Shown: piece after piece, positions 26,864 to 34,583 of the stretch | Numbering within the stretch: the first letter of the stretch is position 1 | Layout: the number at the start of each line of letters is the position of its first letter | Origin: CAYLMG01 sp964493425 | Lineage (GTDB): Bacteria > Planctomycetota > Phycisphaerae > Sedimentisphaerales > Anaerobacaceae | DNA length: 64,000 bases | Reading direction: 5' to 3' | Assembly (NCBI GenBank): GCA_964493425.1 | Contig: CAZBMW010000004.1 | Span: forward strand, 62,001-126,000 | Notes under the pieces: model-generated | The model's input: only the letters and a program-made list of their open reading frames with translations | What the model was told of the DNA's origin: nothing | The model's database searches: none | Made by a program: the position numbers and the translations under genes

Positions 26864-28153
26864 TTATTTACACGCAGCCGCAAGGGCTTGTTCGAAGTCG
26901 GCAATTATGTCGTCGATGTGCTCTGTTCCGACGGAGACGCGGATAAAATCGGGTGTTACTCCGGCGGCAAGCTGCTCGGCTTCGGTAAGCTGCTGATGAG
27001 TGGTGCTCGAAGGATGAATTACCAGAGTCTTGCTGTCAAGGATGTTTGCAAGGTGGCTTGCGAGCTTTACATTTTCGATGAACCTTACGGCGGCGTTTCT
27101 GCCGCCCTTGATACCAAAACCAAGAATCGCTCCCTGACCGTTTGGCAGATACTTTTTAGCCAGCTTATAATCGGGGTGCGAGGCCAGGCCGGGATAGTTG
27201 ACCCAAGCGACGGCTGAGTGCTTTTCGAGCCATTTGGCAAGCTTCAAAGCGTTTTCGCAGTGACGAGGCACCCTGAGATGCAACGTTTCCAGGCCCTGTA
27301 AAAATAAAAATGCATTGAAGGGTGACATACAGGCACCCATATCACGCAGACAGGTTACACGCAATTTTACAATAAAGGCAAGCTCTTTAAAGGATTCGAG
27401 ATATTTTACGCCGTGATAGGCAGGGTCAGGCTCTACAAGCTGGGGGAATTTTCCGTTAGACCAATCGAACCTGCCGGAATCAATAACGACGCCGCCGATA
27501 CTTGTGCCGTGTCCGCCGATGACCTTTGTGCAACTGTGAACGACGATATCGATGCCGTGGTCTATGGGCCTGAAGAGAATCGGCGAAGTAACAGTATTGT
27601 CGCAAAACAGAGGAAGACCATTATCGTGAGCAATTTTTGCGACTGCTTCAAAGTCAATCACATCATTTTTAGGATTGCCGATAGTCTCGATATAAAGCAG
27701 TCTTGTGTTATCTTTGATGGCTTTTGCGAAATTTTTCGGCTCTTTTGGGTCAACGAAAGTTACCTCGATACCGAGTTTCGGCAGGGTATGGCTGAATAAT
27801 GTCACTGTTCCGCCATAAAGAGAGCTCGAGGAGACGATATGCTGGCCAGCGCTGGTGATGTTCAGGACGGCGTTTGTAATAGCGGCCATACCTGAGCTGA
27901 ATGCGAGTGCTCCGACACCGCCTTCGAGAGCAGCGATGCGTTTTTCCAAACAATCTGTCGTAGGATTCATCAGCCTTGTATAAATATTGCCGAATTTTTT
28001 CAGTGCAAAGAGGTCTGCAGCGTGCTGAGTGTCCCTGAATAAAAAACTTGTTGTCTGATAGATGGGTACAGCGCGGCTGAGAGTATCGGAATCCGGCGAC
28101 TGGCCGGCGTGTAAAGCCAAAGTTTCGAGATGATACTTTTTTTCTTCTGTCAT
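26864..28153 (-). CDS. metY: O-acetylhomoserine sulfhydrylase (MetY-like)
   Basis: This PLP enzyme of the Cys/Met metabolism family should make homocysteine from O-acetylhomoserine and sulfide. At 429 residues it matches MetY (about 425-430) rather than MetB (about 380-390). Signatures are ALHAGQSPDSDTLSRAVPIYQTTSF near the N-terminus, SSSLYGGTVTLF, the PLP lysine segment VVHSCTKVIGGHGTSIGG and the C-terminal RVSVGTEHIDDIIADFEQA. The operon that also makes sulfide acceptors supports direct sulfhydrylation. MetB-type activity cannot be excluded from sequence. Confidence 0.9.
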   Translation of the reverse strand: MTEEKKYHLETLALHAGQSPDSDTLSRAVPIYQTTSFLFRDTQHAADLFALKKFGNIYTRLMNPTTDCLEKRIAALEGGVGALAFSSGMAAITNAVLNITSAGQHIVSSSSLYGGTVTLFSHTLPKLGIEVTFVDPKEPKNFAKAIKDNTRLLYIETIGNPKNDVIDFEAVAKIAHDNGLPLFCDNTVTSPILFRPIDHGIDIVVHSCTKVIGGHGTSIGGVVIDSGRFDWSNGKFPQLVEPDPAYHGVKYLESFKELAFIVKLRVTCLRDMGACMSPFNAFLFLQGLETLHLRVPRHCENALKLAKWLEKHSAVAWVNYPGLASHPDYKLAKKYLPNGQGAILGFGIKGGRNAAVRFIENVKLASHLANILDSKTLVIHPSSTTHQQLTEAEQLAAGVTPDFIRVSVGTEHIDDIIADFEQALAAACK

Positions 28154-28167
28154 AAAAAAATCCTCAA

Positions 28168-29085
28168 TTATTTAGAAGGCAAAACCTCAACCATTCTGTC
28201 AAGGGCTTTTCGTGCCTTCGCTGCTATATCCTGCGGTATTTCTATTCGGTACTGCATATCCTGCAGAGACCAGAGGAGCTTTTCGAGGGTGATTTTTTTC
28301 ATATTCGGGCAGACGGCTTTTTCGCTGGCAGGGGTGAAAACGGCGTCCGGCCTTTGCTTTGAAAGCGGATGGAGCATACCAACCTCGGTGGCGACGATGA
28401 ACTCTTTTGCGGGGCTATCTTTTGAGAATCTGAGCATCTGGCTGGTGCTTAGGACCTGGTCGGCGATTTCCTTGACAGGCTCGGAACATTCAGGATGTGC
28501 CATTACGACGGCATTGGGATATTTTTTCTTTGCGTTCTTTATGTCGTCGTCGGTTATAACGATGTGCGAGGTGCAATAACCCGGCCAGAGGATAAGGTGT
28601 CTTTTCGTTTTTTGATAAACGAATCTTCCAAGATGCTGGTCGGGGACAAAAATTATTTTTTTGTCTTCGGGCAGCGAGCTTACGATTTCGGCGGCGTTGG
28701 CGCTTGTGCAGCAGTAATCGCTCTCAGCTTTGACGTCGGCGGAGCTGTTAACGTATGTTACGACAAGAGCACCGGGTTTCTCGGCTTTAAGTTTTCGGAG
28801 CTGCTCGGCGGTAATCATATCCGCCAACGGGCAGCCTGCGTTTTTATCCGGCAGGAGAACGGTTTTTTGGGGTGACAATACGGCTGCGGTTTCAGCCATA
28901 AACAAGACACCGCAAAAGACTATTATATCGGCGTCTGTTTTCGAGGCCTTTACGCTGAGCTCGAGCGAGTCGCCTGTAAAATCGGCTATTGTCTGAATGT
29001 CGGGCGGCTGATAATTGTGAGCGAGGATGACGGCATTTCGCTCGGCTTTCAGCTTATTTATTTTTTCGATTATCTGCTCGCTCAT
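28168..29085 (-). CDS. nadA: Quinolinate synthase NadA
   Basis: NadA condenses iminoaspartate with dihydroxyacetone phosphate to quinolinate in NAD synthesis, using a [4Fe-4S] cluster. The 305-residue product shows HNYQPPDIQTIADFTGDSLELS, the cluster cysteines in VFCGVLFMAETA, DYCCTSANA and AVCPNMKK, and HPECSEPV. It lies 9 nt after cysE and 14 nt before metY, inside a sulfur/Fe-S operon. Neither nadB nor nadC is in the window. The link is probably its oxygen-sensitive cluster and demand for NifS/NifU. Confidence 0.95.
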   Translation of the reverse strand: MSEQIIEKINKLKAERNAVILAHNYQPPDIQTIADFTGDSLELSVKASKTDADIIVFCGVLFMAETAAVLSPQKTVLLPDKNAGCPLADMITAEQLRKLKAEKPGALVVTYVNSSADVKAESDYCCTSANAAEIVSSLPEDKKIIFVPDQHLGRFVYQKTKRHLILWPGYCTSHIVITDDDIKNAKKKYPNAVVMAHPECSEPVKEIADQVLSTSQMLRFSKDSPAKEFIVATEVGMLHPLSKQRPDAVFTPASEKAVCPNMKKITLEKLLWSLQDMQYRIEIPQDIAAKARKALDRMVEVLPSK

Positions 29086-29094
29086 GACTCACAA

Positions 29095-30033
29095 TTATTT
29101 TTTGACCTTGTTATTATTGGCATCTTTGTAAATAAGGTCCGCGTGGGGTGTATTAACGGTAACGCCGGGCGGTACGGATTCCTTTATCCAGACGTTTCCG
29201 CCGATGACCGCTCCCTTTCCAATAGTGACATCGCCCAGGATAGTAGCCTCCGCATAGATTGTTACGTTATCCTCAATAGTGGGGTGCCTTTTTATTCCCT
29301 TGATTATTCTGCCTCGCTCGTCCTTTGTAAAGCTGAGCGCACCGAGAGTAGTACCCTGATAGATTTTCACATTCTCACCGATGACGGTTGTCTCACCAAT
29401 TACGACGCCGGTGCCGTGGTCGATGAAGAAATTTTTGCCTATTTTTGCACCGGGGTGTATATCGATTCCCGTTTTTGAATGGGCACACTCACTCATTATA
29501 CGCGGAATGAGCGGTACATCCTTTAGATAAAGCTCGTGAGCAACACGATAGGTTGCAATAGCGGTTATACAGGGATAGCTTATCACGATTTCCTCGAAAG
29601 ACTTTGCGGCTGGGTCGCCATCGAAGGCAGCGGCGACGTCACCTTTGAGGAGCTCCCTTATTTCGGGCAGACGGTTTAATAAATGCAGAGTTGCATCTTC
29701 GGCTAATTTTCTGCAATCGCCGGTGTCGCATTTCTGCATTCTGCAGCGATATTTAAGGGCCCGCTCGATCTGCTCGGCGAGCTCGGTATAGATATGATAT
29801 AGAATATCAATGACGATAAAATTTATGTTAGAGCTGGTAACCACTCTTTTGCCGGTATAGCCTGGGAAGAGCACCTCGGTAAGAAAATCTATTACTTCGA
29901 GGATTTTCTCTCTGACAGGCAAATTAGAGATATCAATAAAATTCGTGCCGGAATCATCTGCATAAGTTTTGGCAATTTCATTGACTACATCTGCAATTTT
30001 TTTTCCTTGCGATTTTTTATTCAACATTTTCAT
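29095..30033 (-). CDS. cysE: Serine O-acetyltransferase CysE (EpsC-like)
   Basis: CysE acetylates serine with acetyl-CoA, giving O-acetylserine for cysteine synthase. The 312-residue protein has an N-terminal helical domain and a left-handed beta-helix made of hexapeptides (IHPGAKIGKNFFIDHGTGVVIGE, IGENVKIYQGTTLGAL, HPTIEDNVTIYAEATILGDVTIGKG reading in parts). The catalytic His segment is IDHGTG. The protein is longer than E. coli CysE (273) because of an extended N-terminus, similar to EpsC-like forms. It sits between cysK and nadA. Confidence 0.93.
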   Translation of the reverse strand: MKMLNKKSQGKKIADVVNEIAKTYADDSGTNFIDISNLPVREKILEVIDFLTEVLFPGYTGKRVVTSSNINFIVIDILYHIYTELAEQIERALKYRCRMQKCDTGDCRKLAEDATLHLLNRLPEIRELLKGDVAAAFDGDPAAKSFEEIVISYPCITAIATYRVAHELYLKDVPLIPRIMSECAHSKTGIDIHPGAKIGKNFFIDHGTGVVIGETTVIGENVKIYQGTTLGALSFTKDERGRIIKGIKRHPTIEDNVTIYAEATILGDVTIGKGAVIGGNVWIKESVPPGVTVNTPHADLIYKDANNNKVKK

Positions 30034-30077
30034 ATCCTCTTAATCAAAAGAATCCGCTAAAACTAACTTCCTTGTTC

Positions 30078-31004
30078 TTAGAGATGCTCGAACATTTTGG
30101 TGGAAATATACCTTTCGCCGGTATCCGGCAAAATAACCACAACAGTTTTTCCCTCGTTTTGCTGGCGGAAAGAAAGCTTGATAGCAGCCCACATAGCAGC
30201 ACCAGAGCTGATACCGGCTAAAATACCTTCTTTCGCCCCGAGCTGTCTTGCAGTCTCCATTGCATCTTCATTCGAGACCTGCATAATCTCATCAATTATA
30301 TCAACGTTTAAGACTTTTGGTACAAATCCTGCGCCGATACCCTGTATAGCGTGTGGACCGGCTTTGCCGCCTGAAAGAACGGGTGAATCCTTCGGTTCGA
30401 CGGCAACTACTTTCAGGTCCTTTTCTCTTTTCTTTAAGTACTCGCCACAGCCTGTAATTGTACCGCCTGTACCGACACCGGCAACAAATATATCGACATT
30501 GCCATCCGTATCGTTCCATATCTCCGGAGCAGTTGTTTCTCTGTGTATCTGTGGATTTGCGGGATTATTAAACTGCTGCGGCATAAATGCTAACTCATTT
30601 TCGCTGATAAGCTGATTTGCCTTTTCTATTGCACCGGGCATACCTTTTTGGGCAGGCGTGAGTATAATCTCTGCACCGAATAATGTTAGCAGCTTTCTTC
30701 TTTCAATGCTCATTGACTCAGGCATAGTCAGTATTAATTTATATCCCTTTGCCGCACAGACGCAAGCCAGTCCTATACCGGTATTTCCGCTTGTCGGCTC
30801 GATGATGACAGTTTTTTCTTTAATCAGACCTTTCTTCTCGGCGGCTTCGATCATCGATAATGCGATTCTGTCCTTGACAGAGCCGCAGGGATTATAAGAT
30901 TCAAGCTTTGCGAGAAGAGTTACCTTTGGGCAAGCGAGCTTGTTTATTTTAACCAGAGGAGTATATCCTATAGCAGCAGTTATATTTTCAAAAATAGCAC
31001 TCAT
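30078..31004 (-). CDS. cysK: Cysteine synthase A
   Basis: CysK is a PLP enzyme that converts O-acetylserine and sulfide to cysteine. The 308-residue product has the PLP lysine in NPCGSVKDRIA, the substrate loop PTSGNTGIGLA, the phosphate-binding GTGGTITG and the C-terminal GISSGAAMWAAI and LPDTGERYISTKMF. Family length is normal. GGAGA precedes the ATG. It directly follows the Cys-rich Rrf2 regulator gene and precedes cysE, so both enzymes of the synthase complex are co-expressed. Confidence 0.96.
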   Translation of the reverse strand: MSAIFENITAAIGYTPLVKINKLACPKVTLLAKLESYNPCGSVKDRIALSMIEAAEKKGLIKEKTVIIEPTSGNTGIGLACVCAAKGYKLILTMPESMSIERRKLLTLFGAEIILTPAQKGMPGAIEKANQLISENELAFMPQQFNNPANPQIHRETTAPEIWNDTDGNVDIFVAGVGTGGTITGCGEYLKKREKDLKVVAVEPKDSPVLSGGKAGPHAIQGIGAGFVPKVLNVDIIDEIMQVSNEDAMETARQLGAKEGILAGISSGAAMWAAIKLSFRQQNEGKTVVVILPDTGERYISTKMFEHL

Positions 31005-31021
31005 AAAATTATCTCCAAATT

Positions 31022-31456
31022 CTAAATCTGGTAATCAGGAGTATTTCGATTTTCAGCCTTGTCAACCAAATCCTGCAAGGTTATTGATTGCAAGATATTT
31101 TCCACGGCATCAGTTACCTTTACCCAGACCTGTCTTACAATACAATCATCCGACCGCTTACAATAATCCTGATTCTCAACACATTCTACAGGATTCAATT
31201 CTCCCTCAAGACATCTTACACAATCATTAAGTTTAATCTCGGAGGGCTTTCTTGCAAGAATATAGCCCCCTTTAGAGCCTCTAATGCTTCTGACAAAACG
31301 ACCAGTTTTAAGGATTGCGATTAACTGTTCCAGGTATTTAACAGAAATATCCTGCTTTTCAGCGATTTTTTTGAGCTGTACAGGGCCCTTTCCGAAATGT
31401 CGGGCAAGCTCAAAAACTGCCCTAATACCATACCTTGTTCTTGTCGAAATTTTCAT
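31022..31456 (-). CDS. Cys-rich Rrf2 family regulator (IscR/CymR-like)
   Basis: This 144-residue Rrf2 protein has a winged-helix N-terminus (STRTRYGIRAVFELARH, then ISVKYLEQLIAILKTGRFVRS, GSKGGYILAR). It carries five cysteines: C79, C82, C92, C99 and C105. C92-x6-C99-x5-C105 closely resembles the Fe-S ligand triad of IscR, so it may sense Fe-S status. It is the first gene of the cysK-cysE-nadA-metY-nifU-nifS-marC operon, and a palindrome lies over its promoter. Whether it acts as IscR (cluster sensing) or CymR (through CysK) cannot be decided from sequence; here cysK is the next gene. Confidence 0.9.
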   Translation of the reverse strand: MKISTRTRYGIRAVFELARHFGKGPVQLKKIAEKQDISVKYLEQLIAILKTGRFVRSIRGSKGGYILARKPSEIKLNDCVRCLEGELNPVECVENQDYCKRSDDCIVRQVWVKVTDAVENILQSITLQDLVDKAENRNTPDYQI

Positions 31457-31475
31457 ATTTTAAGCCTCTAAATTC

Positions 31476-31493
31476 ATAGTACTTTAGTAGTAT
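31476..31493. promoter_or_regulatory. Dyad operator over the sulfur operon promoter
   Basis: ATAGTACTTTAGTAGTAT is an 18-bp dyad, ATA-n-TACT-nn-AGTA-n-TAT, with perfect half-sites. It lies 20 bp before the Cys-rich rrf2 gene. On the minus strand a TTGACA (plus 31505-31510) is 17-18 nt from TAAAG inside the dyad, so a bound protein would cover the -10. Size and symmetry fit an Rrf2-family site. Confidence 0.6.
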
Positions 31494-31549
31494 TTATGCT
31501 CTTCTGTCAATAAATGTTTCAAAAAAATTAAAAAATTTGAAAACCAGAC

Positions 31550-31578
31550 TTGACAAACAAAGGTATATATATTATTAT
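31550..31578 (+). promoter_or_regulatory. Promoter of the second rrf2 / sulfate reduction operon
   Basis: TTGACA (31550-31555), a 17-nt spacer and TATTAT (31573-31578) precede the plus-strand rrf2 gene by about 20 nt. It is divergent from the minus-strand sulfur operon promoter. Confidence 0.7.
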
Positions 31579-31598
31579 TCCGATTGTATTAGTGATAT

Positions 31599-32060
31599 AT
31601 GAGAATTATTATGAAAATGCAATATACAAACTTTATAACACAAAGGTGCAAATACGCCTTAAAAGCCATATTCGAGCTCTCTTTTCGCAATAGCAGCCAA
31701 CCTGTTTCAATACAGGATATTTCTAAAGCTCAACATATACCGTCAAGATTCCTAGAAAATATAATGGTTGAATTGAAAAATGGCGACTTTATCAGCTCAA
31801 AAAGAGGCAAAGAAGGGGGATTTATGCTTTCAAGAAAAGCCGACGAGATAACCGTCGGCCAGGTCATCAGACACCTTCAGGGAGGTAAAAGAACCAAGGA
31901 GCTACATTCTACTAAAAGCTTAGGAGATTTCGCATTTTTAAGGCTATGGGATGAAATAAATCAGACAATCGGAAAATTTCTTAACAATAAAAACTTTTCT
32001 ATGCTTATCGAAGATGAAATGGCAGAGAGAAAAAAATACGTCCCGGATTATAACATATGA
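31599..32060 (+). CDS. Rrf2 family regulator without Cys cluster
   Basis: This 153-residue Rrf2 protein has the winged-helix motifs RCKYALKAIFELSFR, HIPSRFLENIMVELKNGDFIS and RGKEGGFMLSRKADEITVGQ. Unlike its divergent neighbour it lacks the cysteine triad (only one Cys, near residue 17), so it probably responds to a ligand or protein partner rather than to an Fe-S cluster. It heads the DUF2061-APS reductase-sulfite reductase genes. ATGs at codons 1, 5 and 7 are all possible; no good ribosome site separates them. Confidence 0.85.
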   Translation: MRIIMKMQYTNFITQRCKYALKAIFELSFRNSSQPVSIQDISKAQHIPSRFLENIMVELKNGDFISSKRGKEGGFMLSRKADEITVGQVIRHLQGGKRTKELHSTKSLGDFAFLRLWDEINQTIGKFLNNKNFSMLIEDEMAERKKYVPDYNI

Positions 32061-32078
32061 TTTTTTTCTTTATATATC

Positions 32079-32091
32079 ATAGTAATACTAT
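32079..32091. promoter_or_regulatory. Short palindrome upstream of the DUF2061 gene
   Basis: ATAGTAATACTAT is a perfect 13-bp palindrome (ATAGTA-A-TACTAT) 27 bp before the DUF2061 start. It shares the ATAGTA/TACTAT core with the operator at 31476 and may be a second Rrf2 site for the assimilation genes. Confidence 0.4.
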
Positions 32092-32118
32092 AGGAATACT
32101 AAAATTAGGATTTATTGA

Positions 32119-32340
32119 ATGGAAACACATACAAGAAGCATTCTTAAGGCTATTACCTGGCGGACCGGCGGCACAATAGTTACTTTCGCAGTGGCCTGGC
32201 TTATGGTGGGTAAGCTTGAACTTGCAGCCAAGATAGGCGTTCTCGACACAATGATAAAAATATTTGCCTTTTATACCCATGAGCGTATATGGAACCGGGT
32301 AAAAATCGGCAGACTAAGACCACCAGAATATCAAATCTAA
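32119..32340 (+). CDS. DUF2061 small membrane protein
   Basis: This 73-residue protein matches the DUF2061 pattern: TRSILKAITWRTGGTIVTFAVAWLMVGK, a first membrane segment, then AAKIGVLDTMIKIFAFYTHERIWNRVKIGR. DUF2061 genes often sit beside sulfate assimilation genes; the biochemical role is not known. AGGA is 9 nt before the ATG. It lies between the Cys-less rrf2 and the APS reductase gene (21 nt), which supports a link to sulfate or sulfite handling. Confidence 0.88.
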   Translation: METHTRSILKAITWRTGGTIVTFAVAWLMVGKLELAAKIGVLDTMIKIFAFYTHERIWNRVKIGRLRPPEYQI

Positions 32341-32361
32341 CTTTTAAGAAGGGATAATATT

Positions 32362-33078
32362 ATGCTCAAAGACCTGAAAACAGAAGACGTTACACAATTA
32401 GTTCAAGGACTAAACTACAGACAAAAAGTAGAACGAGCTCTATGGCTGATTGAACAGGCCTATGAAGAATATGGAGATAGTCTTGTGGTTGCAAACAGTC
32501 TCGGTAAAGACTCCGTGGCAGTATGGCATCTGGCTAAAAGAGTAAGTCCCAAGATTCGCGGCTTTATAGTAACAACACGATATAAACCTTCGGAAACGAT
32601 AAAGTTTATGAATCAGCAGGTTATTAAATATCCGGAGCTACAGGTATTTCGCAGTGATGCAAAAATTCCTGATAAGCTGTGTTTAACAGACCCTGACGGC
32701 TGCTGCGAAATACTCAAGGTTGAACCGGCGCGCAGAGCAATAGAAGAGATGCAAGTATCCTGCTGGGTTACGGGCCTTCGCTGCACTGAAGGCAGGACAC
32801 GAACGGATTTTAAGGAAATAGAAGAGCGTGATGAAGGGCTTATAAAGCTTAATCCTATTTTAATCTGGTATGAACGCGAGGTATGGCAGTACTTAGCTCT
32901 TAACAAGGTAGATGTAAATCCTTTATATACCAAGGGTTATCGTTCTCTTGGGTGTGAGCCATGCACAAAAATTACTACGGGAGCCGACGAAAGAGCCGGC
33001 AGGTGGATAGGAACAAGCAAGTGTGGAGGCGAGTGCGGTATCCATACCCGGCCGTTAAAGGTTAACAGTCAAGTTTAA
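32362..33078 (+). CDS. cysH: APS reductase, assimilatory [4Fe-4S] type
   Basis: The enzyme reduces adenylylsulfate to sulfite with thioredoxin. The 238 residues have the PP-loop-like ANSLGKDSVAVWHL and the catalytic cysteine C225 in ECGIH. They also carry the cluster pairs C114-C115 and C198-x2-C201 (GCEPC). The CC…CxxC set marks the Fe-S APS reductases and is absent from PAPS reductases, so no APS kinase would be needed. ATP sulfurylase is not in the window. The sulfite reductase gene starts one nucleotide after the stop. Confidence 0.92.
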   Translation: MLKDLKTEDVTQLVQGLNYRQKVERALWLIEQAYEEYGDSLVVANSLGKDSVAVWHLAKRVSPKIRGFIVTTRYKPSETIKFMNQQVIKYPELQVFRSDAKIPDKLCLTDPDGCCEILKVEPARRAIEEMQVSCWVTGLRCTEGRTRTDFKEIEERDEGLIKLNPILIWYEREVWQYLALNKVDVNPLYTKGYRSLGCEPCTKITTGADERAGRWIGTSKCGGECGIHTRPLKVNSQV

Positions 33079-33079
33079 G

Positions 33080-34396
33080 ATGAAAAAAAACGGGAAAGAC
33101 AATTTCAATAATGAGTCGGCGAATCCATATCTGGGGGTTTATCCGCAAAGACAAACCGGTCTTTATATGCAACGGATAAAGATATTCGGAGGGAGGATAG
33201 GCTGGCAGCAATGGCGTAGAATAGCTGAATTGGCAGGACGATATTCAAATAAAAGCCCCATACATATAACAACCCGCCAGGATATTGAACTTCATAATAT
33301 CAGAGGCTGTGATATTGCATCTGTTCATAAAGGTCTTGCAGAAGTGTTACTATCAACATCGGGGACAGGCGGGAATTCCATAAGGAATATTACGCAATGT
33401 TCCGGCTGTGACTTGATGGGAGAAGGTTTCGATTTGATGCCGATAGCAAGTTTAGTCAATTGCGAGCTTTCAGTCCTGCCTGAAATTTATAACCTGCCCC
33501 GCAAGTTCAAGATAAGCTTTTCCGGCTGTCCAAAGGCCTGCGCAAAGCCGTGGTTAAGCGACCTTGGATTCATAGCTGGATCGGCCGGCCTTTTCAGATT
33601 AATCGGTGCAGGCTCGTTCGGTCCGAGGCCTGCACTTGGTATCGAGCTTTATCAAAATCTGAAAACAAGTGAAATACTGTCTTTGTGTATAGCATCACTT
33701 AAGCTATTCGAGCAATTCGGCGACAGGCAAAACAGACGACGGGCGCGCTTTCGGCATATAAGGGAAAAATTCGGAGACGAACGCTTCAAAGATGAACTTG
33801 ACTACAGATTCAAAATGATAAAACAAAGTCAAATGTGGCCTGATATTACAATTGTTAAGCGCAAAAATAAGGTCAGATACTTTTATCGTTTACAATTAGC
33901 ATGCGGCAATATTAATACCCAACAAGCAATAGAACTGGCTGAGATTGCTGAGCCGAGGGGAGCGGTACTAAGAATAAATCTGGAGCACGGTTTAGAGATT
34001 TACAGCGACAAAAAAATCGAACTGCCATTAAGCTTATCCGAATATTTGAACAAGCCAATAATAATCGCTTGCCCCGGCGGCAGGAGCTGTCCAAACGGTT
34101 TAACAGATACAAATGCAACGTCAGAGGCAATAAGGAGAGAATTAAAGAATACTAAAATTTTAAGTCAGAGAATTTGTATATCAGGCTGTCCGAACGGCTG
34201 TGCACACAGTTACACAGCAGACATCGGGCTATTAGGACAAAAAAGCAAGCAAAATGGAAGGACAATTCAATGCTACCGCCTATATTGCGGAGGAGGTAAC
34301 GGTGAAAATGGCAGGTTTGCGCGAGAAAGGGAACTCGTCCTGGCTCAAGATGCCCCAAAGCTTGTAAAAGAGCTTATTACGAGAACAGACGAATAA
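33080..34396 (+). CDS. Siroheme [4Fe-4S] sulfite/nitrite reductase
   Basis: This 438-residue two-repeat sulfite/nitrite reductase is predicted to reduce sulfite to sulfide. The C-terminal half carries the canonical cluster/siroheme ligands C331-x5-C337 (CPGGRSC) and C370-x3-C374 (CPNGC). The N-terminal half has the substrate-side PIHITTRQDIELHNI and, unusually, a second partial set: C107-x2-C110 and C150-x3-C154. There is no flavin or ferredoxin-fusion domain, so an external electron donor is needed. Tight linkage to the APS reductase argues for sulfite rather than nitrite. Confidence 0.88.
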   Translation: MKKNGKDNFNNESANPYLGVYPQRQTGLYMQRIKIFGGRIGWQQWRRIAELAGRYSNKSPIHITTRQDIELHNIRGCDIASVHKGLAEVLLSTSGTGGNSIRNITQCSGCDLMGEGFDLMPIASLVNCELSVLPEIYNLPRKFKISFSGCPKACAKPWLSDLGFIAGSAGLFRLIGAGSFGPRPALGIELYQNLKTSEILSLCIASLKLFEQFGDRQNRRRARFRHIREKFGDERFKDELDYRFKMIKQSQMWPDITIVKRKNKVRYFYRLQLACGNINTQQAIELAEIAEPRGAVLRINLEHGLEIYSDKKIELPLSLSEYLNKPIIIACPGGRSCPNGLTDTNATSEAIRRELKNTKILSQRICISGCPNGCAHSYTADIGLLGQKSKQNGRTIQCYRLYCGGGNGENGRFARERELVLAQDAPKLVKELITRTDE

Positions 34397-34509
34397 ACCC
34401 GGCATTTTACGCATTTCGATAAGTTCATATTATATAAGAAGTTAAAGTCAAACAACATTTTCAAGTGATGAAAAAGGCCTTTGAAAACAGACGTCAAAAG
34501 TCAAAATAC

Positions 34510-34538
34510 TTGACAAGAATTCCGGTTGAGATTAAAAT
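34510..34538 (+). promoter_or_regulatory. Promoter of the GT4 fusion gene
   Basis: TTGACA (34510-34515), a 17-nt spacer and TAAAAT (34533-34538) lie about 45 nt upstream of the ATG at 34584. Confidence 0.7.
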
Positions 34539-34583
34539 GATAAAGTATCATCAGAAACTTTTTCTTTTAAGGGGATGTTAAGG

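Noticed and set aside
31461..31480. Five-codon ORF before the Cys-rich rrf2 as a regulatory leader peptide
   Set aside because: It has no Cys codons and no associated hairpin; too short to support.
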